A DNA stretch of 64,000 bases, taken from NCBI GenBank assembly GCA_015143295.1, contig CM026565.1, positions 29,644,052 through 29,708,051 of the forward strand, read 5' to 3'. Positions 33,964-45,751 of the stretch are shown piece by piece; within the stretch, counting starts at the first letter, position 1; the number at the start of each line of letters is the position of its first letter. Position numbers and translations under genes: made by a program. The DNA comes from Tetracentron sinense. Lineage: Eukaryota; Streptophyta; Magnoliopsida; Trochodendrales; Trochodendraceae. The notes under the pieces are model-generated. The model did not search any database. It worked only from the letters and a program-made list of their open reading frames with translations, and was not told the DNA's origin.

Positions 33964-34423
33964 TGATATCAAAGTAGGTAGATTGGACCTTATTTTTTAA
34001 TTGTTGGTAGAGGTAAAACTCTCTCACACACACATTATAGAAGACAGAATCCAACCCATCTCACCAAAAGGGCTTGACTTAAGGTGAGAAGGAGGAGCCT
34101 TAAGTAGTGGAATGACCCGACATAGCTAGCTAACGTGGGACGAAGTTGGGTAACTTCAACCGTCCATGGTCCAAGGGTATGTATAACTCAATTTACTTTT
34201 TTTTTTCCTTTTTTTTTTATTGATGTAAACAATACACAAACACCATAAAAAATATTAAACCTAAACCACATGGACTACATTTTTGGGTTCGGTTCTGCCT
34301 ACATAGACCTCCCTTGGCTCATTAGGTTTCTTCCTCTCTACCAAAGGTAGGCCCTTGTAGAGATGGGCCGAGTTCAGCCTATTGGGTCTATGTGTATTAT
34401 TGTCATTTATCCCCACGAAATTC

Positions 34424-34623
34424 TTTTTTTTTTTGGGTTAAAAAAAATGGGGCTCCAGAGTGTCAATGCCCCCTAGGCACTGGCCTCGGATTAACGGGTC
34501 GGCGTCCAGATTTAAGCCTGCCCATAGCAGGCACCTACCACCCGAGTACCAATGGCCCCCACGTTCAGTCCCACATTGCTAAGTTTCAAGACGTGCAGCT
34601 AGAGGGCAAGCCTGCAAAGAGAT
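34424..34623 (-). mobile_element. SINE-like retroposon with 15-bp target duplication
   Basis: Poly(T) at the left, a 200-bp GC-richer body, and flanking repeats 'atccccacgaaattc' (34409-34423) and 'atccccacaaaattc' (34624-34638). The family differs from A and B. Confidence 0.75.
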
Positions 34624-34739
34624 ATCCCCACAAAATTCAAGGAGGGCTAAAGGGAACTTTTCACTTTAGTCATGAACCTACAATATATAAGAGTAGTGAT
34701 TAGCCCACCTGACATTTTACTACATAATCAGATGCCTTC

Positions 34740-35091
34740 TCATTTTATCTCCTTTAATTGTGGTTAAGTTTAACCAATTTAAAATTAATATTTATTTTTA
34801 TTTTAGAACAGAGGTTAAATAGATGAATCCTAAAGGTAAGTGAATCTTAACCACAGTTAATGAGTGTTAAAAAGGAGGGCAGGACCACTGAGAACCGGTA
34901 TATTTCATTACATAGTGGAAAATGTGTAGTTAAGTTAACCATTTTCCTATATACATAGTGGGTTAACCGTGATTTTCCATTACATAAGGCATTTTTCCAA
35001 GTTTTTATTATGTTAAAACCTGTTTGGTGACCCAGAATTTTAGCCTATGCAATGGAAGATCCAAGCTCCATGTTAAGTACAACAGAATCTA
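34740..35091. repeat. Left flank of solo LTR 2, duplicated at 62226-62529
   Basis: The run from 'gttaatatttatttttattt' to 'ccaagctccatgttaagtac' is closely matched at 62226-62529. The corresponding right flank is 37892-38030, matched at 63232-63365. Confidence 0.8.
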
Positions 35092-37891
35092 TGTAGAGAC
35101 TCAAAATTTAGTTCCTTGACATTCATGCCATTTACATGAATTTCTTGAAATAAGTGTCCGATTTTAAATACATGCGTTTCTAAAAGTTGAATTAAAAGGG
35201 ATGCTTTAACATACCATCAACTTGAAGAAGCCATAGTTTTGTCGTTGCAAATCGGAATCGAGTGATTCTTAAATTTTTGGAAAGGTATTGGAACTCTCTT
35301 CAAGGTTCATGTTTACCATTTTTCCAGATTCTTAGTCGGAGTTAAGTTAAAAGTTAGACTTCTGAAACTAGGGCTACTGAAATCTATTTCCAAACCAGTC
35401 AGCTTTAGGGGTAAATTAGTCTATGAATAAAGAAGAATTAGAAATCTTACAAAACATCAATGTTGTTCTCCTTCGAATGACGAGTCCAACGCAAGTTGAA
35501 TCGTCAAAATCCGATAAACAAGTAAAAAGTTATGGACAAAATACCGAAGGCTGTCCGAGAAAAAAAAATTAGGGGGGGATCGATCGCCCAAAGCGAGATT
35601 TTCTAGAAAATCATGTTTTTTTGATCATTTTTAACTCCCTGGGGTCTCCAAACTCTATAAATAGCCCTCCAACTCTAAAGTTAGGGTTTCTAAGGCTTTC
35701 TAAACCTAAAAGAGAGAAAATAGAGAGTTTCTGAGAGATCAAAAAGAGGAAAACTATAGAAGTTCAAAGATTTGGTCAGAAAAACGAGAAAAGAGACGTG
35801 GAAATCAAGATAGAACCCTATTCGCAAGCGATAGATCGTAGGGAAACGATCAAGTGAGGTAAATAAATTTCTTTAGTTCTCAATATTATAACTATTAATC
35901 TAAAATATGAATCCAATGAGAAAATCTATGTAAAGAACATGATTAAGATGCAAATAATGTAAATAACTTATCTAGTGACCCATATTTTGAATATTAACCT
36001 AAAAGAATGAATAAAAAAGAGTAAACCTAAGTAAAGATGTAAGAATAGGCATGATCTATGAACATGTTATTGATTTTTATTTCATTATGATTGATCTGTT
36101 AAAATAGGATGTGAAGAACGGCCTATTTATAAAGTTGTTTCATTATTCTTGATGGTTAAAATAGGATGTGAAGAACCATAATTATGATCACAGTTTAATA
36201 TTAGTGAATGATTAAAAAATGATGTGAAGAACTAGACCTATAATTTCTGTTTATTATTCTTTGATGGTTAAAACAGGACGTGGAGTACCTATTTAAGATA
36301 TTGTTTTATCATTTTTGAATCGTTAGATTATGATGAGAAGAACCATGTTTAAATTAATTATGATTCAACAAGAGGATTGTGAAAATTATTTGAAGTAAGT
36401 GGATTTATGAGGAGAATGAGATAATGAATGAAATTAAATGAAGGATTTAATTGTAGTATGTTAATAATATGTGAGTTTAATTTTATGCTTAAATTTCATA
36501 ATATAGATCATGATGTATGAATACTTTTAATATCAACTGTGATGTTTGATTGTCGGATTATAAGAAATATGAGAGGTTGTGTGTTTTCTGTTATGCTCCT
36601 TAATACGTGATATACCATTGGGTAAACGAATTTCTAATGAAAGTCAAGTTTGCCTAGGCCTGGTTAACATAGTGGTATGGGATGCTATGATGAGATGTCT
36701 TATGACTCTTAACGGTTAATCTTAGGCGTAATTTAAACAAGATGTATATCATTGTGCACTCACGAATGAAAAATATGCAAAAGTATGAAGAAATAATTAA
36801 AGACATTAATAAGATGTTAAGTAAGACCAAAAGTAAAGTAAGAAAGTAAGAAAGAAAGACACACGAAAACGGAAATGCATGCATGTGTTTTGCACCACCG
36901 AATACCATTAGAAATGGCAAAATGTATGCCAAAGTAAGTAAGTCGTTGTACCGGAAAATGTACTAAGCCGTCCGTGTCGGATAATGTACGAAGGGTGGTA
37001 TCTCGGTAAAGTAATTATAGTAACCTATTTCCTTATACGGTAAATTGGTATTTTAAGTTATTATTGATGCATGTGAATGTGTTATTCATGGAATGATGAA
37101 GTATGAAGTATAAAAAGTAAGAAAAGAAAGATATCAAAGACAAGTAAGAAAAAATAAGAAAAGTAACAAAGATGCTAGTGTCTTGCTTCAAGATAAGTTT
37201 CCAATGGTACTAGTTATCTGGTTTCAAGAAGGATTCCAAAGAAAAGTAAGAAAAAAATAAATAATAAATAAATAAAAAGTAAGAGAGATAAGTACAAGTG
37301 AGCACATGAAATAGTTGAAGAGAAAAGATGTTTATGCACTCTAATTTATCTATGTGAATTGTAATTGAACTGTTAGTTATATGCATGTTATCGTTATGAT
37401 ATTGTTTACTATGAATTGTTATATACACGGAGTAACTTGTTAGTTAGCCGATGACTTTTGTTGTCGGCAGGTTCGAGATTTGAAATATTATGCGCAGGAG
37501 CTTTGAGTTGAAGAGGAGTGCGTAAGGAAGATCTTGTAGGTGATCATTCCGAATAGGAACTGGATTTCGATGAATGGTTTTATTATTATTTTAGCTTATT
37601 AGAAATTGTTCAAATTCCAGAGAGATTGTAACTAGTTATTATGTTCTAATCATCATTTTGGATATTCAGATTTGATATAGTTAATTAAAGAGTTGAGAAT
37701 CACGAGGATGATTCAAATTAGGTTGGTTCAGTTTAATTACAAATTTTTAATTGATGTTTAGTTGAAGTATTTAATAAAGAAATTTTTAAGTTCTGATTTT
37801 GGTATGCTTTAAAGCTTATTAAATGGATTAAGTCAAGTAAGTCACGTGCCAAAGTTCCACATCCTCCTAGGGGTGATTTTGGGGCGTGACA
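35092..37891 (+). mobile_element. Solo LTR 2 (probable Ty3-type)
   Basis: 2800 bp starting TGTAGAGACTC and ending GGGGCGTGACA, flanked by ATCTA (35087-35091) and ATCTC (37892-37896), a one-mismatch 5-bp duplication. TATA box TATAAA at 35656-35661. It shares a block near 35475-35545 with solo LTR 1. No internal retrotransposon genes. The undisturbed flanks recur near 62.5 and 63.3 kb, supporting the boundaries. Confidence 0.75.
36090..36355 (+). repeat. Tandem repeats inside solo LTR 2
   Basis: About five diverged ~55-bp units with 'gttaaaataggatgtgaagaa' or variants (near 36095, 36163, 36212, 36267 and 36324). Confidence 0.65.
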
Positions 37892-38030
37892 ATCTCTAAC
37901 GGTTGTGTTAGCCAAACACACCTTCCACACATAACTGGTAGTGATTGGCACTATTACATAGCGTTGGGTTAAGATTTCGACGCTCAATGTTAGCCTTGTT
38001 ACCAAACACCCTCAACAGTAGACGGAGGCC
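37892..38030. repeat. Right flank of solo LTR 2, duplicated at 63232-63365
   Basis: Shared words include 'ctctaacggttgtgtta', 'agcgttgggttaagatttc' and 'ccctcaacagtagacgg'. Confidence 0.8.
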
Positions 38031-38241
38031 ATAAAAGAAAAAGAGTAAGCAAATCCATCCATGGGATGCTGCCATAAAGTAGCTCAAAGTAAAACAGCTT
38101 TATTCGAATACAATACAAAACTCAATGGAATCAGTGAACCAGAAAAAAATGATCACACCCTAAATGTATAGACCCTCATAGAAGGGCAGTGTCTGATAGA
38201 AAAATCAAGAACACAGCAAAACTAGTCTTACTAGCTAGTAT

Positions 38242-39027
38242 CTAAAACAAGAAAGCTACAGCAATCGACAAGAATGTCAGAGATAAGCCAACGACGGCCA
38301 CAGACGGCGAAGAGCTGGAAGGAGGAGGAGGGGTTACGCTGCTGGGAGGTGGCGTCCCTGAGCTGGAAGGTGGAGTCGCTGAGCTGGACGGAGGAGTGGC
38401 TTGGCTGGAAGAAGGTGGCGTGGGGGGGCTTGAAGAAGGAGGAGTGGCAGGGCCGGCTACTGATGGGGTTGGTGTATGAGCTGTGGGTCCGCCGGCTACT
38501 GATGGGGTAGGGGCGCAAGCTGTGGGTGTGCCCGGTGTGGGGGCAGGCGCACCCGATGTGGGAGCCGGCGAGGAGGGAGGAGGGGAAGGGGAAGGTCCTT
38601 CCTTGGAGGGGGTTGGGGATGCAGAAGGAGAGGCTTCAACATTAATGCTCAACTTTTGGCCGATGGTGCAGTGCTGGCCGAAGGTGCAGATGTAATAGTG
38701 GTCGCCCTCGGAGACAAGAGTGAGGTTGGCAGGGCCGGTTGTGATAACAGAACCAATGGTAGTGGTTGAGGTACAGGCATCGAAAGCTGTCTTTGATACT
38801 TGGGCCACGTCGTGTTCCCCGGTGGTGAAGTTGAACACAAGAGTGTCGCCAACCATGAACTTCTTGGTGGAAGCCCAGGTTGTGTATGCGGCGGCACCGC
38901 CAGGAGGAATGACCCACCCCATGCTATCTCCGACCACATGTGTTGTCTGGGCCGCTGTGCAATGTAGAAGGGCTGCTCCAACAACAACAAGAACCACATA
39001 TACAGCCTTACCCATTTTCATAGCCAT
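38242..39027 (-). CDS. Stellacyanin-type phytocyanin, copy 4 (long tail)
   Basis: 261 residues, the most diverged and longest of the five. Signal peptide 1-26; plastocyanin-like domain 28-131 with His72, Cys114, His119 and Gln124 (motif YICTFGQHCTIGQ); Cys85/Cys120 pair; sequons Asn66 and Asn101. The tail (about 132-240) is longer than in the paralogues because of repeats of a Thr-Pro-Pro-Ser-Ser-Ser type, rich in sites for hydroxyproline glycosylation; the last ~20 residues are hydrophobic. Its 3' flank is unlike the other copies and borders the solo LTR 2 region. It probably has the same role with a larger glycan-bearing spacer between the copper domain and the membrane anchor. Confidence 0.92.
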   Translation of the reverse strand: MAMKMGKAVYVVLVVVGAALLHCTAAQTTHVVGDSMGWVIPPGGAAAYTTWASTKKFMVGDTLVFNFTTGEHDVAQVSKTAFDACTSTTTIGSVITTGPANLTLVSEGDHYYICTFGQHCTIGQKLSINVEASPSASPTPSKEGPSPSPPPSSPAPTSGAPAPTPGTPTACAPTPSVAGGPTAHTPTPSVAGPATPPSSSPPTPPSSSQATPPSSSATPPSSSGTPPPSSVTPPPPSSSSPSVAVVGLSLTFLSIAVAFLF

Positions 39028-39155
39028 CTGATCTTTCTTTTTGTGTGTGTATATGAATATTCTGAGTGAGAATGTTAAGTAATGGGTGAGAAGGTAGAGC
39101 GATAGCCTTGCCTACTTATAGAGGCAATCAAGAAAGAGAAATAGGACGCGTACAG
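39028..39155 (-). promoter_or_regulatory. Promoter and leader of stellacyanin copy 4
   Basis: TATA-like CTATAA (minus strand) at 39116-39121. The block 'ggacgcgtacagc' with GTAC at 39150-39153 is kept although the surrounding GA tract and leader differ from the other copies. Confidence 0.55.
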
Positions 39156-39512
39156 CTTCTCTAATGACTGAAGCGGCCTATTTCATCATCGCAGCAATGG
39201 AAGTTTCGCGTTAGTCAGTCTTGTCTTTGACCTTTCTTACATCCATCCTTCTCGAAGTTGGAAAAACACTAAATACTCTAATCGCTGACTACGACTATTC
39301 CTCGACGGCCTCCTGGCGTTGCTACGCGTCTGCCTTGCCTAATTGGACTGGGTTGGGCCTGATTAAAGTATTATATAAATGGCTACGCTTGGGCCTACAA
39401 ATTAACAACGGCATCTAGCCCTTGCTTGATCTGTAATTGCAGACTTGCAATCAGTCTGACTTCCCTTATTAAGGAAGAGGTGTATATCCAACTAAGGAGT
39501 ATAACTAAATAC

Positions 39513-39679
39513 ACGCCTGGTTTTGTCCCAGTGGTATCGTATCTTCCTTTGGGGAGGAGTGACTCGTGTTGGAATCCTGGTGTGGCCTCCACCCTTGAGT
39601 TCTAACCCACCTAACTCCTAGTATAGATATAGATAGATAAATGATATAAGCTGATTACCCCCCCCAAAAAAAAAAAAAA
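39513..39679 (+). mobile_element. tRNA-derived SINE (family A), unit 4 copy
   Basis: A-box-like 'gtcccagtggta', tail 'gctgattacccc' with A run; duplications 'gtataactaaatac' (39499-39512) and 'tacaactcaatgc' (39680-39692). Confidence 0.8.
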
Positions 39680-39761
39680 TACAACTCAATGCAACACATT
39701 ATACAATAATGTCATTTTATTTCTTTCTATGTATACTTGGGCTGTGTCGAATAGTGTGTAC

Positions 39762-40079
39762 TAGGGCTGCACAAAGCCGAATCTGCCTGTTTGTGTGGCT
39801 CGGCCCAAGATCGGCTCGACTCGAATATTATTAAAAATCTAAAAAAAAATCAAAATATTATTTATATATGTCATTATATATATATATTTTAAAAGTATTC
39901 AAGCCTAGCTCAAGCTTGAGTCAATTCAAGTCGAGCCGAGCTTCGAGCTAGGCTTTTGAATTCGGGCCGAGCTTTCAATCTTGACTTTGGGACGAGTCAG
40001 GCTTCAGGCTAGAACAAACCCTTTCAAGCCGAGCCGGGCTTGGCCAAGCCTGGAAAAGCCTGTCCCGAATACAACCCTA
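39762..40079. mobile_element. hAT-like MITE, unit 4 copy (internally deleted)
   Basis: 318 bp with TAGGGCTG and AACCCTA ends and perfect GTGTGTAC duplications (39754-39761 and 40080-40087). Confidence 0.85.
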
Positions 40080-40087
40080 GTGTGTAC

Positions 40088-41769
40088 GCTAGATTAGAAC
40101 ATTTATCAACAATGCCAACCTCTAAAGTCAAGCTTTAATGTAAATCAAGGAAAGAGTCCCTTCTTAAAATCAATGGTTCGTTATTAGCTGAAATGTCTTT
40201 ATTATAGCCTTATTCACCATATATATATACTTTTCAATTTGTCTAAGATTTGGATGGGTCCTCTTCAGTGGATCTCCTTTGTTCCTGTTTAGTACCATTT
40301 GTTGGATTTTTTCTATTCTTACATTTGGTTCTTCCGTACTTTCTAATGAAAACTAAAGCGTGAAAAATGAAAGAAGAGATCACCGTCTCTTTCTCTAAGA
40401 ACCAACCTTGAATACAAAAGAAAAAACGAGAAGAATTCTCTAAATAAAACAAAGTTATATTGATTAAAAAGTAAGAAATTCATTATAAATGTAGCCTAAA
40501 TACAACCCAACTCAGATCTAACTCTCCAAAAAGCAGGCATACAAAAAACAGTAAGTTTCCAAAAATAGTAGAAAAAACTTAGAAACATATTCAAATAATT
40601 ACTGATCAACTCTTAATTAAGGGTTTTTCAACCCAAGAAGACTTTTAGAACCCAAAACGGGCCTAAAAGTAGATAAATAGAAATTTGCTAAACATAGTAA
40701 ATTGATTTCAAATGAATTTTAACCCTCAAAAAGACTATTATGACAATTTTGGGGGCAAATAGATCCATGATCACTAGTAACTAGTAAGAAGCCCATGCGA
40801 TGCACGGAGATGCAAAAAAAAAAATTATAACGATATTAAAATACCTAATAGGAGATATTTGTTAATAACATAGTCGTTAAAAAAAATAGTAGTTTCTAAA
40901 ATTTATGTTCATTATATTCCTATCACAATTGATATTTTTTTTAAGAACTGCAGTACTTCTCTAGATTTAAGTAATACTTCAACATGCTATCCTTCACTAT
41001 GGCTGTATACCAATTTACTTCAAATAAGCAACAATGAATCAGGCAACCAATATATAAAAGGCTTGATTACTTGGTTCATCAATCTCATTAAGGTGCTTGG
41101 CGATATCAAAATCCCAAACGACATCACTACCCGTATATAGATGAAGAATTCATGAGTAGGTCCAGACTTAATAGACGCAGCTTCTTAAGATTTTGAATTC
41201 TCCAACCACGGTGTTTAAAACCATAGTTCAAGTATGGGTGGTAATGGGTATCCCATTACCCTACACATTTGAGTTGGATTTGTGCCAATTTTGAACTCAA
41301 AAGGTACTTTTGAACTTAAATTTATCTTTCTAGTACCATAAAAAATATTGATGCGGGGGCTATAGACACCCACTTCTTGGCAAAGGGGCATACATTTTTT
41401 GGTGGGGTCCAGTGGCACGAACTTGCCATTTTGTCAAGAGCTAGGTTAGGGTGTCTACTGGTCTGATCCCCGCTCTTACAGGTAGTAAATTTTTATTAAA
41501 AAAAAAATTACACACGAGTTCGAATGATGAGTGTGTATTAAGACTTAGTATGAAAAGACAAAACTGTAATAATGTGTATAAAGGGAAGTGCTAGCTCAAC
41601 ATACTGATTAGTTATGTTGAGATTACGGATATTTCATCATTTTTTAAGTCATGTTAGTAAGGCTTATTTGTAATCTTTCCATTTTAAACCTTTTTTAGTC
41701 ATTGTGGGGAAAACGTATCTTGTAAAAGTTCAAGTCATTGTGGGGAAAAAACGTACCTAGTAAAAAAAT
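40088..41769. other. Spacer between genes 4 and 5, first part
   Basis: 40088-40490 matches 22208-22620. The PIF-like element is absent at about 40497 (empty site). 40500-41340 matches 16255-17100. At 40786-40815 'ctagtaagaagcccatgcg' resembles a reversed Helitron 3' end. 41350-41500 is the dispersed block also seen at 2437-2580. No gene was seen. Confidence 0.6.
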
Positions 41770-42920
41770 TTTGGTAAAAAAAACTCCCCATCTTTTTAGC
41801 TATTTGTAAATACCCACTTCCCTTTTTTGATTTTGTATTTTACCCCCACTAACTTTTAAATCCTTTGCAGATCCACCCTTCCATCCATAAATGAGTTAAT
41901 GGATGTTAACTTTTTTATGAAATGACCCTTTTAACCCTTTTTTTTATTTCAATTAGATTGGTAAAAACTTTTCACAACTGTTTGGAACCCACTAATTGTG
42001 TTTAAGATTCACTCACCCTTAGGATTCATCCATCTAACCTTGGTTTTTAGAGAAAGAAAAATATTAATCTTAGGTGGATTATGCTTAATCATAGTCAAAG
42101 GGGTCTCTACAAGTTGTCACGTGTCCCTTTTAATACTCACTAGCTATAGTTAAGATTCACTCACTGCTAGGGTCGTTCATCCATCTAATCTTGGATTTTG
42201 GGAAAAAACAATTTTAACCTTAGGTTGATTATGCTTAACAACGGTTATTTACAAATAGCTAGAAAGATAGGGTTTTTTTTTTTATTTTTGCCAAAACCCC
42301 AAAATATTTTTTGTTTGAAGGGGTGATGAGAATGGCTAGTGCCTATATGGTCTCCTCGTTCACACCCAAAAGCACACCCCAGTCCCCATAGTTGGCGACA
42401 AAATATCATCAAAAAGTAAGTTGGGTACATCGTACAAACACGGAGTCCCCTTCACTATAGTTAAGTGCTTAGCATTTTTTTATACATTTTTTCTAAAATC
42501 CAAGGTTAGATGGATGAATTCTAAGGGTGAGTGAATCTTAAACACAGTTAGTGAGTGTTAAAAGGGACACATGGTGGCTTGTAGAACCCTCTTTAACTGT
42601 ACTTAAGCATAATCAACCTAAGGTTAATATTTTTCTTTCTCTAAAAACCAAGGTTAGATGGATAATCCTAGGGGTGAGTAAATATTAACCATAGTTAGTG
42701 GGCACTTGTAAAAGTTTTTCTAAATCTCATTGATATTAAAACAAAAAAGGTTAAAAATGTCATTTCATAAAAAAATTTAACATCTGTTAACTAAGTTATA
42801 GATGGAAGGGTGAATTTTCACAGGTTTTAAAAGTTAGTGGGGGTAACATACAAAATCACAAAAGGAAAGGGGTAGTTACAAATATCTTAAAAGACCCTGG
42901 TTTTCACAAAAAAATCCAAA
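41770..42920. repeat. Large inverted repeat, about 1.15 kb
   Basis: Left arm 41770-42230 and right arm 42470-42920 are near-complementary: 'cccccactaacttttaaa' against 'ttttaaaagttagtggggg', and 'gattcatccatctaacc' against 'ggttagatggat'. The left arm with its own inverted ends (to 42290) equals the foldback element of units 2 and 3; the right arm is unique to this unit. Confidence 0.7.
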
Positions 42921-43348
42921 ATTTAAGCATACAATGTCAGAGTCATGAACATGATTATTGACATCGACTTTCTACATTGTCGGACTCATCAAAATGCGGG
43001 CGCGCAAACTATCAGTTCCCTTTTATAAAAGATATTTTGAAGAATCTATTCTCTCAAACTTAAGGAGTCTTGTAACACTTACTAGGTGCATAATTTGCGT
43101 TCTTATGGTAATTCACATGTAATTAAGAGATTATCATCTCTAATCACCCTCTAACGAGATTATGAAACTATTAGTTATTTACATTATCACTTGTGATGGG
43201 TCGAACCAAACACTACTGGTCTGATCCTGCTCCTACAAGTAGTAAAATTCAATTTAAAAAATATTACACACGATTCGAATGGAGAGTGCATTTTAAGACT
43301 TGATATGAAAAGACAAAACCTTAACGTGTATAAAGGGAAGTGCTAGCA
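42921..43348. other. Spacer with partial Tourist-like MITE
   Basis: 43018-43215 matches the interior and right end of the 400-bp MITE at 44944-45343, ending 'gaaccaaacac'. No gene was seen. Confidence 0.5.
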
Positions 43349-44664
43349 TTTTTTTTTATTATTGGTCAGAAGCATTATATCATTACTGAGAATTTGATAT
43401 TACATAACCCTCTGAGGGGCTCAGTTGGCTTGGAGAATCCTCAGAAGAAAAAAGTGAAATGCTTGAACTTTTTGAGCTGGACAATGAGCTTCAGTGTTGG
43501 CCTCACGTTGGAAGAACCAGAAAGACACCCTTTCAAAGTAATTTCGGAGGCTATTTATATCTGCCATCAGAGCATGTATCTCATAAGGGGGATTAGTGGA
43601 AGCAAGGTTGAGGGTGTTAATAACTTCTTTCGAATCTGATTCGATGATAACCTTCTACCAATGGTTATTGTAGGCAACCGAGAGCCCCATCCTAATGATC
43701 GAGGCCTCAGCCAGGATGGCCAATCCCCCTTGGAGAGGAATGGCTTATTTTCTCAAACATCTACCTTCATGATTCCGAGCGACGACTCCAATCCCTGCTG
43801 CCAACCCAGACGGTAAGGCTGTGCTGTCGACAGTCACCTTAACCCAAGAAAATGTTGGTGGTTTCCACACTTCGGAAGAAGATGAAATGTTTCCTGTAGA
43901 TGGGTAAGACTAAGCTTGAGCTTTCCTCATATTACCGATCGAGAGAAACTCATAAGCAAGGGAGTTAGCTCGCACAATGGCTTTGTGCGGGTCTGAGTTT
44001 TCCCCTCTGAATAGTATATCATTCTTTAGCTGCCAAATGCTCCATAAAATGGTACTGACTCGAACCGCCAATTCTTTATTTCCGGATTCAAAACCATCTA
44101 CTTTAGCCCAACCTTTCCACCTGGATAAAAAAGATTGGGGAGTGAGGGTGGGAATTCGAAACATCAATGAAGATCCAAACCAGATAGTTCTGGTACATTG
44201 ACACTCGATGAAGAGATGGACAATCGTCTCCGGTTCCGTCTTGCACAATGGGCAGATCTCATTGACCATCAGATGTCTTCTCCACATATTTGCAGCTACT
44301 GCTACTGCGTTGTGGCATAACCTCTAAATGAGAAGTTGTAGTTTGGTGGGAATAGGGATTTTCCAAAGAGAAATGGATTACTAATGGTTTGTTGAACTCA
44401 ACGAAGGTCTTCTGGACTCTAGGAGGTGCGTGGCCAGGTGGGTACTGAGTTTACCTTAAACAAGTCGTTCTTGGTATAATGCCAAACTAATTTATCATCA
44501 GGCCCCATTCGACTTATTGACATCTTCCTAATTGCTTCCACTGAGTCGCGATGAAACATCTGCTGGATTTGGGGCATACACCAATTACCTGCTACAAGAT
44601 CTATCGGGGATGATACTGTCGTACCGTTCAAAATTGCTCCTGACGCTGGAATTGGACGGACATG
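43349..44664 (-). pseudogene. 5'-truncated LINE: RT C-terminal region, zf-RVT and RNase H remnants
   Basis: Read right to left, 44419-44667 carries the segment before the zinc-binding domain (PDDKLVWHYTKNDLFKVNS). 43910-44287 carries a zf-RVT domain (RRHLMVNEICPLCKTEPETI then HLFIECQC). 43640-43905 carries an RNase H-like domain (WVKVTVDSTALPSGLAAGIG, later IIESDSKEVINTL), in the same frame but with in-frame stops TAG, TAA and TAG. Domain order is that of plant L1-type LINEs. Poly(T) at 43349-43357 corresponds to the A tail. A frame change separates the first two parts. It is a dead fragment and interrupts a spacer found intact at 17190-17230. Confidence 0.8.
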
Positions 44665-44943
44665 CATACCGAATATTTATGTTGAGATTAAGGGTAAATC
44701 ATCATTTTAAAGTCATGTTAGTAAGGTTTATTTGTAATCATTCCATTTTTAACCTTTTTTGTTCATTGTGGGGTAAAAAATGTACCTAGTAAAAATTCAA
44801 CCATACAATGTTGGAGCATGAAATCATGATATTTGCATCGAATTTCTACATCAAAATTTGGGAGTACCTCACCGACATGTTCTCCGATCCAGGTCAATTG
44901 TCAATTGAATTAAACATGGAGGGTGCATTTACTTGTTCTCTTA

Positions 44944-45343
44944 GGCCTTGTTTGGTTTAGATTATTGTAGTCACAATTGATTATATAAAAAGTTCAATCG
45001 TGAATAACCTCTATCATGAATAATACTATTTGATTGTACTCTATTTGAAAAGCGATTGTTTGGTCATTTTAAAAGTAGATATTTTAGTCATTTTATAAAA
45101 GATAGCCTCAAACTTAAGGAGTCTTGTAAGACTTATTGGGTGCAAAATTGCATTCTTATAGTAATTCACAAGTAATCAAGCAATTATCCTTTGTAATCAC
45201 CATCTACGAGATTATGAAATTTTCAGTTATGTACATAATTGCTTGCGATGGATCAAACTAAACAATATTCTGTCATAATCTCAACATAATTAAGTGGTTA
45301 AATGTGATTAAATAGATTATGATAATCTGAACCAAACGACCCC
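44944..45343. mobile_element. Tourist/PIF-Harbinger-like MITE, unit 5 copy
   Basis: 400 bp, TIRs GGCCTTGTTTGG and CCAAACGACCCC, TTA on both sides (44941-44943 and 45344-45346). Confidence 0.8.
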
Positions 45344-45346
45344 TTA

Positions 45347-45751
45347 GTATCCTGCATTGTGATAACAATGGATTTTGCTAGCCCCCTCTCCCCTTATTGC
45401 ACGCTCATTTATTTTTGGGAGGCGAGAGGACTGGATTTTTTGGTGGGGCCACAAATCTTCTTGCCCTGAAAAGGAGAGACTCGGGCTAGAAAGCCAACCA
45501 ATCCTTCCATGTTACCATATGTTGATGAAATTTATACGTATGTGAATAGCAATCATTTTTGAAGCATTTTGATCAGAGCTCAAAATAACCCACATTATAT
45601 ATATATTTTCCTGATACAGACCTCAAATACATCAGGAAAGCAACAAATCATAACTTTATCATGGTATGGAGCCTCATAATAAGGACAGTAGTGTATGAAT
45701 GGTTAATAATAGAACAAAGAAGAAGATATAGGAAATCATGTGCTATTGTAT
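45347..45751. other. 3' flank of stellacyanin gene 5
   Basis: Matches the left flanks of genes 2 and 3 but lacks their ~150-bp insert (site near 45597-45608). It includes the conserved 'gatacagacctcaaataca' block. No other gene. Confidence 0.6.
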
